Below, one piece after another: positions 37,658 to 42,522 of a DNA stretch of 42,522 nucleotides. Numbering within the stretch: position 1 is the first letter of the stretch; each line of letters begins with the position of its first letter. The notes under the pieces are model-generated. The model made no database searches and was not told the origin of the DNA. It saw nothing but the letters and a program-made list of their open reading frames with translations. This DNA is from Marinilabiliales bacterium (GTDB taxonomy: Bacteria > Bacteroidota > Bacteroidia > Bacteroidales > F082), in contig PKTD01000241.1 of NCBI GenBank assembly GCA_002869315.1, forward strand, positions 1 through 42,522, given 5' to 3'. Both the position numbers and the translations under genes were made by a program.

Positions 37658-38311
37658 ATGTTTACAAACGTTTTAAGATATCTTGAACCAGAGCAATTAA
37701 AAAAAATTGAGGAGATAAAATTTCCTGTAAACTTTGCGAAAGGGGAAACAATTTTTAAGCAAGGAGCGCCGCTAACTCATATTATTGTTATTAATAAAGG
37801 ACTCTTAAAAGTATATCTTGAAGATAGGGAACAGCATAGTATTATTTTGCGATTAATAAAAAGTGGAGAGATTGTTGGAGGTCCAGGATTTCATACCGAT
37901 TACCGTCATCATTTCTCTTTAACAGCGCTGGAAGAAACAGAAGCATTTTTCATAGATGTGATGCAATTTGAAAATTGTTTATTGCAAAATTCCACCTTTG
38001 CAATTAAGTTCATTGCCTATTTAAATAAAGGACATATAGGGCTTTATAATAAATTGAGGGTGTTCGAACATAAGCACATGAATGGAAGGATGGCTTCTAC
38101 TCTATTATATTTGTCGGAACAGATTTATGAAGCTGAGGAATTTGAAACTGAACTTTCACGTCAGGATATAGCCGACATGTCAGCAATGACAAAAGAGAGT
38201 TCTATTAGGCTCATTAAAAACTTTAAAGATTCAGGTATTATAGAATGCAATAATAACCATTTTAAATTGTTGGATAAAGAGCACCTTATAAATATAATGG
38301 AAAATGGATAA
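37658..38311 (+). CDS. Crp/Fnr-family transcriptional regulator
   Basis: cNMP-like domain (FAKGETIFKQGAPLTHIIVINKGLLKVYLED) and HTH ELSRQDIADMSAMTKESSIRLIKNFKDSGII; resembles the 19618-20316 regulator. Confidence 0.9.
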   Translation: MFTNVLRYLEPEQLKKIEEIKFPVNFAKGETIFKQGAPLTHIIVINKGLLKVYLEDREQHSIILRLIKSGEIVGGPGFHTDYRHHFSLTALEETEAFFIDVMQFENCLLQNSTFAIKFIAYLNKGHIGLYNKLRVFEHKHMNGRMASTLLYLSEQIYEAEEFETELSRQDIADMSAMTKESSIRLIKNFKDSGIIECNNNHFKLLDKEHLINIMENG

Positions 38312-39001
38312 TTAAAATACTTTTAAAATTAATCCAACACCTATATTTGTAAATAAAATATTCCGAATTCTGTACACATGTCCTGAATATTCATAAAATC
38401 CAAACTTCAATTTTGAATAAGTTAAATCGAAATTCAAATCCATAGCTACGTAATTGTTAAATGCGTAAATCAGGTTTGCACCTCCTTTAAAGGCCAGTCC
38501 ATAAGCCTTCGATGAGGTAATAGTAAAATACGAGGGGCCATATAAATAATACTCAGGGAAAAATAATTGATAAGGTGTTTTTCCATACATCACACCTATT
38601 AGTATTTTTGGATTAACACTGAGTTTCTCATTAATTTTTATTCTGTAATTAGTTCCTAATAAAGTTGTGCTCAATGAATAAGCCTCTGATCTTATGTATA
38701 AGTCTAAAAGAAGATTATCCTCATTTACCATGGCAGTGCCCAATTCACTTGTATTTACCGGGTGGAATGTTTGATTAAAGTCGAGAACTAAACCAATTTT
38801 TTGGTTAATATGCCATGTTAATTCACTACCAAAGGAAACTCCATGTAGTGTAAAACAACTTTTATCTATATCATTTCCTGCATATTCACCCCAAGGTGAG
38901 GAGAGGTTCGAACGAATGGAGATGCTTAAATTCTCACTTTGAGCACTAATGCTAAAATTTATTAATACCAATAAGAAAATTATTATTGTCTTTTTAATCA
39001 T
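38312..39001 (-). CDS. Outer-membrane beta-barrel protein (hypothetical)
   Basis: Signal peptide MIKKTIIIFLLVLINFSISAQS; alternating amphipathic strands ending in aromatic/hydrophobic residues (IGVGLILKVF). Confidence 0.65.
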   Translation of the reverse strand: MIKKTIIIFLLVLINFSISAQSENLSISIRSNLSSPWGEYAGNDIDKSCFTLHGVSFGSELTWHINQKIGLVLDFNQTFHPVNTSELGTAMVNEDNLLLDLYIRSEAYSLSTTLLGTNYRIKINEKLSVNPKILIGVMYGKTPYQLFFPEYYLYGPSYFTITSSKAYGLAFKGGANLIYAFNNYVAMDLNFDLTYSKLKFGFYEYSGHVYRIRNILFTNIGVGLILKVF

Positions 39002-39200
39002 GAATCTTTGTTTTGATATGCAAATCTAATGGATTTAGTTTTGTAATAATGGATCTAAAAATATAATTTGAATAAATTATTAAATTACTAATATTTGAAA
39101 AAATACTACAAATAATAAATGGCTTTAAGCAGATAAAATTGAATGGCACATTTTGTTTATTAAAAGTGTATTTTTACTTTATAAATCAAAAATCAAAAAG

Positions 39201-39677
39201 ATGAAGATAAAAAAATTATTGTTTTTAGTAGTCATTTCAGTGGGGATTATGACATTAATGAGTACAACTTGCGATAAGGTGGAGGACCCGGCAGGTTGTT
39301 CAGGAGTTGCTTCTGCAACTGCTACAGGTGAAATTTCTCAATCGTTTTGCTTCGATGAGGTTACATCATTTACTTACGATCCTGAAAACCGTTTATCATT
39401 TTGGGCAAAAGAAACATCAACCGATTATGGGTTTGATTTTAGTATTTATGCTCAGAACGATCAAAGTATAACTCCTGGAACATATCAGTGTGGACCCGAC
39501 AACCCTGGCTTTGTTGAGTTAATAACTGCTCAGGATGGGGATTTTTACAAGTCACAATCCGGTACAATTACTATAAGCAGTGCCAACCAAACCAGTATGA
39601 GTGGTAGTTTTAATGTAGTATGTGAAGGTTATTATAATAAGAAAACAATTAATTTCTCAGGAACATTCTCGAACTAA
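39201..39677 (+). CDS. Hypothetical lipoprotein
   Basis: N-terminal MKIKKLLFLVVISVGIMTLMSTTCDK with lipobox-like Cys; compact beta-rich sequence. Confidence 0.6.
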   Translation: MKIKKLLFLVVISVGIMTLMSTTCDKVEDPAGCSGVASATATGEISQSFCFDEVTSFTYDPENRLSFWAKETSTDYGFDFSIYAQNDQSITPGTYQCGPDNPGFVELITAQDGDFYKSQSGTITISSANQTSMSGSFNVVCEGYYNKKTINFSGTFSN

Positions 39678-39698
39678 TAGATAATTAAGGTTTTGGGG

Positions 39699-39730
39699 CC
39701 CGTTGTGTTTTGTGCACAACGGGTTTTTTG
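39699..39730. terminator. Rho-independent terminator
   Basis: CCCGTTGTG (39699-39707) / CACAACGGG (39715-39723) followed by T6. Confidence 0.85.
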
Positions 39731-39732
39731 TT

Positions 39733-40668
39733 TTAATGTAAATCCAGTTGATGTATCATATAAAGCGAGTGCTCAACAGTTTTTAGTATTTCATCCATAT
39801 ATTCGTTAACCGCTTTTGTACTTCCGGGCAGACAATATATTTGTGTTTGCCCAATTAAACCTGCAATAGACCTGCTTATGAGAGCGGCTGGTTTATTTGC
39901 ACCGTATTTCATCCTTATCAAATCCATAATACCGGGAATTTCTTTATGAAGCATAGGCTCAATAATATCGGGAGTTATATCTTTAGGCCCAATACCTGTT
40001 CCTCCGGTTGTGAAAATAAAGTCAAAGTTCGAGTCCACTGCATCATTAACTGCTTTTTTCAATTGTTCTGCATCATCGGGAATTAGAGTGTAGTCAGTTT
40101 CAGAAAGTCGGTTGTTTTCAATCCAGAAATCATTTATTCTTTTCTCAATTATTTTTCCACTTTTATCTTTATAGAAACCATTGAAGGCTCTGTCGCTAAG
40201 TGTAATAACTTTAGTTTTGATGATTCTTGGTTTATATGTAAATTCATCCCCGTCTTTTACAATCCCTTGCTTTAAAACCCTTGCGAAAATTCCTTCTTTG
40301 GGCATAACACAATTTCCTATTTCCTGAAATATCTGACAGTTAGTCCCATGACATTTCTTCCCTATTTGAGTTACTTCCAACTCAACACTATCATTATAAA
40401 ATTTATCCAGTGGTTTCGACTTATGCAATAACATGCCTTCGGTTGAAATGTTTTCTGCAAACTCTCCAAACTCAATATTACGATTAGCCTCTTTTGCGAA
40501 TTTATCAATGCTTTCAGCAGCCAGTAAACTTAGCATACGGTTCCATGGCCCTGAATGGGCATCACCTTCAACACCTGTAGATGTGAGATTTATGCTTTTC
40601 ACAGGCTTTTTTATGGTGCCTTTTTTTTCTGATATATTTACTGATATGACTTTAATTTTTGTTTCCAT
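39733..40668 (-). CDS. MOSC domain fused to MoaB/MogA-like molybdopterin adenylyltransferase domain
   Basis: N-terminal TSTGVEGDAHSGPWNRMLSLLA and CHGTNCQIF; C-terminal KVITLSDRAFNGFYKDKSGKII and FIFTTGGTGIGPKDITPDII. Confidence 0.88.
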   Translation of the reverse strand: METKIKVISVNISEKKGTIKKPVKSINLTSTGVEGDAHSGPWNRMLSLLAAESIDKFAKEANRNIEFGEFAENISTEGMLLHKSKPLDKFYNDSVELEVTQIGKKCHGTNCQIFQEIGNCVMPKEGIFARVLKQGIVKDGDEFTYKPRIIKTKVITLSDRAFNGFYKDKSGKIIEKRINDFWIENNRLSETDYTLIPDDAEQLKKAVNDAVDSNFDFIFTTGGTGIGPKDITPDIIEPMLHKEIPGIMDLIRMKYGANKPAALISRSIAGLIGQTQIYCLPGSTKAVNEYMDEILKTVEHSLYMIHQLDLH

Positions 40669-41123
40669 TATGCTAAGTCTGTTTTAGTTTTTTCTAATAA
40701 TTTGATTTCGCTCATAATCATAGTTTTGTCGACAGCTTTACACATATCATATACAGTAAGTAAAGCAATAGAAACTGCAGTTAAGGCTTCCATTTCAACC
40801 CCGGTTTTACCCTGGCATCTTACAAGCGAGCTTATAACTACGCCTTTATCAGTAATCTTTGTATCAACCTTCACTTTGTTGAGCATAAGAGTGTGACAAA
40901 GAGGTATTAAGGCCGGGCATTGTTTTGCTGCCTGTATTCCTGCGATTTCTGCCACAGTTAATACATCACCTTTTTTTATTTTATTTTCCCGGATTAATTT
41001 TATGGTAGTTTCCGATAATTTGATAAATCCTTCAGCAGTTGCCTGCCTGATTTGGTCAGGTTTGTTACCCACATCTACCATTTCGGCTTTGCCTTGTTCA
41101 TTAATATGACTTAACTTTTCCAT
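40668..41123 (-). CDS. moaC: Cyclic pyranopterin monophosphate synthase MoaC
   Basis: LSHINEQGKAEMVDVGNKPDQIRQATAEG, AAKQCPALIPLCHTL, KTGVEMEALTAVSIALLTVYDMCKAVDK. Confidence 0.97.
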   Translation of the reverse strand: MEKLSHINEQGKAEMVDVGNKPDQIRQATAEGFIKLSETTIKLIRENKIKKGDVLTVAEIAGIQAAKQCPALIPLCHTLMLNKVKVDTKITDKGVVISSLVRCQGKTGVEMEALTAVSIALLTVYDMCKAVDKTMIMSEIKLLEKTKTDLA

Positions 41124-41923
41124 TATCCTACTATATTATAAAACTGATTTACTTTGTTTTTTTTTCCACTTAGCGGCTTAGCCCCAACAGCCTTTAGAAT
41201 TGCATTACGCGCACCATATTCTCTTACATTAAAACCATCTTCACTAAATAAACATGGTTTGATATCACCATTGGCGGTTAATCGAATACGATTACAAATT
41301 TTACAAATGCCTCCTTCTCCTCCTTCTACGGGATAAAAACTACCATCTTCAAGCGACATTTGTCTTATAAACCTCAGTTTGTAATTATTTTCATTGCAAA
41401 AATCAATTAACTCCTGTCTTTCATTTCTATCACCAGATGGATTGATAACACAATTAATTTTTATGGGATCAAGGCCTGCATTGCGCGCCGCCTCCAGTCC
41501 TTTGAAAACTTTTTTAATATTCCCGCCTCTGCTTAAATATTTATAGTTTTTAGCATCTAGTGTATCAAGACTTACATTTACTCTGTTCAATCCGGCTTCA
41601 GCAAGTGGAAAAGCATATTTTTCCAATAATTGCCCATTGGTAGTCATCCCCAGGTCTTTAACACCGGGAATACTGGCTATCATCTTTACCAGGTCAACTA
41701 TTCCTTTTCTTACCAGAGGTTCTCCGCCCGTGAGGCGAATTTTATCAACTCCTAAAGAAACGGCTTCTTCCGCAACCTCAATAATTTCTTCGAAGCTTAA
41801 TATATGGCTATGATCTATCCACTCAATACCCTCTGCAGGCATACAGTAACGACATCTCAAATTACATCTGTCTGTAACTGAAATTCTTAAATAGTTAATA
41901 TTTCTGTTATATGAATCTAACAT
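41123..41923 (-). CDS. moaA: GTP 3',8-cyclase MoaA, shortened variant
   Basis: Radical-SAM CNLRCRYCMP, IRLTGGEPLVRKG, MTTNGQLL, NVSLDTLD; C-terminal cluster CKICNRIRLTANGDIKPCLF; only 266 aa. Confidence 0.92.
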   Translation of the reverse strand: MLDSYNRNINYLRISVTDRCNLRCRYCMPAEGIEWIDHSHILSFEEIIEVAEEAVSLGVDKIRLTGGEPLVRKGIVDLVKMIASIPGVKDLGMTTNGQLLEKYAFPLAEAGLNRVNVSLDTLDAKNYKYLSRGGNIKKVFKGLEAARNAGLDPIKINCVINPSGDRNERQELIDFCNENNYKLRFIRQMSLEDGSFYPVEGGEGGICKICNRIRLTANGDIKPCLFSEDGFNVREYGARNAILKAVGAKPLSGKKNKVNQFYNIVG

Positions 41924-42522
41924 CTGCTAATTCTCCTTTTTTTAAGATGTTTTTTCCTATGGGGAAACTGGCTATGGCATCTGCAGCCTCATAAGCATTT
42001 AAATGTGCCGAACCATGATATTCCACTGCTTCTAATTCTGTTGCACTATTTATTATTACCGGGAAGAACAAGTTCCTTTCAGACCTCTTTCTGGAAAGAT
42101 CATTCGACATGGGCAACTTTAAGATTATCTCTTTTTGCTTATTACCACTAAGTAAATTTATTAATGGTTTAAGCAAGATTTGAAATTGTACAAATGACGA
42201 AACCGGATTTCCGGATAAGCCAAATAGAAACTTTTCTCCAACAGTAGCGAACAAACATGGTTTTCCGGGTTGAATTGCAAGTTTTGTAAACTGGATTTTT
42301 GCTTTAAGATTTTCGAAAACTTTTTGGCTGAAGTCAAGATCCCCAAAGGATGCTCCGCCTGTTAAAACCACTATATCCGATTTTAAGAGAGCCTCCTTTA
42401 CTGACTGCAGTATCTTTGCTTCATCGTCTTCAACCTGAGTCATATAACTAACTTCAGCACCGCATTCATAAGCCAGACTTTGTATTTGAGAGGAGTTGCT
42501 ATTTCTTATTTGAGGAGGAACA
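41907..42522 (-). CDS. moeA: Molybdopterin molybdotransferase MoeA (truncated by window edge)
   Basis: Frame stays open to the edge (VPPQIRNSNSSQIQSLAYECGAEVSYMTQVEDD...), DIVVLTGGASFGDLDF, QPGKPCLFATVGEKFLFGLSGNPVSSFVQF. Confidence 0.94.
   Translation of the reverse strand, partial: VPPQIRNSNSSQIQSLAYECGAEVSYMTQVEDDEAKILQSVKEALLKSDIVVLTGGASFGDLDFSQKVFENLKAKIQFTKLAIQPGKPCLFATVGEKFLFGLSGNPVSSFVQFQILLKPLINLLSGNKQKEIILKLPMSNDLSRKRSERNLFFPVIINSATELEAVEYHGSAHLNAYEAADAIASFPIGKNILKKGELADVRFI

Overview
This 42.5 kb window looks like chromosomal DNA from a Bacteroidetes (Bacteroidales/Marinilabiliales-like) bacterium. It is AT-rich, has a T9SS-type C-terminal tail, TAnnTTTG promoter boxes, and a mostly housekeeping gene set. 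Order of contents: two minus-strand tRNAs (Gly-GCC, Leu-TAA), each followed by a terminator; mutS; a SpoU-type RNA methyltransferase; an OmpA/TPR outer-membrane protein; a deoxynucleoside kinase and folK; a glucosaminidase; sppA; a BFD-like ferredoxin and a ferredoxin-NADP reductase; an apparent N-glycan/GlcNAc-Asn catabolic locus (MFS sugar transporter, Tat-exported aspartylglucosaminidase, GH20, GH92); a Crp/Fnr regulator; a T9SS-secreted BNR-repeat protein; a GATase; an rlmN broken by one in-frame stop codon; a threonine-aldolase-like PLP enzyme; mutS2; a repeat-filled intergenic island; PBP1A; PFOR; a DHOD-like protein; a collagen-like-tethered hexaheme cytochrome divergent from a second Crp/Fnr regulator; a beta-barrel protein; a small lipoprotein; and a molybdenum-cofactor operon (moeA-moaA-moaC-MOSC/MogA) running off the right edge. 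I found no CRISPR array, phage, integron or transposase. The strongest leads are the rlmN nonsense codon, the repeated operator-like motif between the cytochrome and Crp/Fnr genes, the internally shortened MoaA, and the DHOD-like protein lacking the usual catalytic motif. I did not find convincing evidence of a wholly new multi-gene system.
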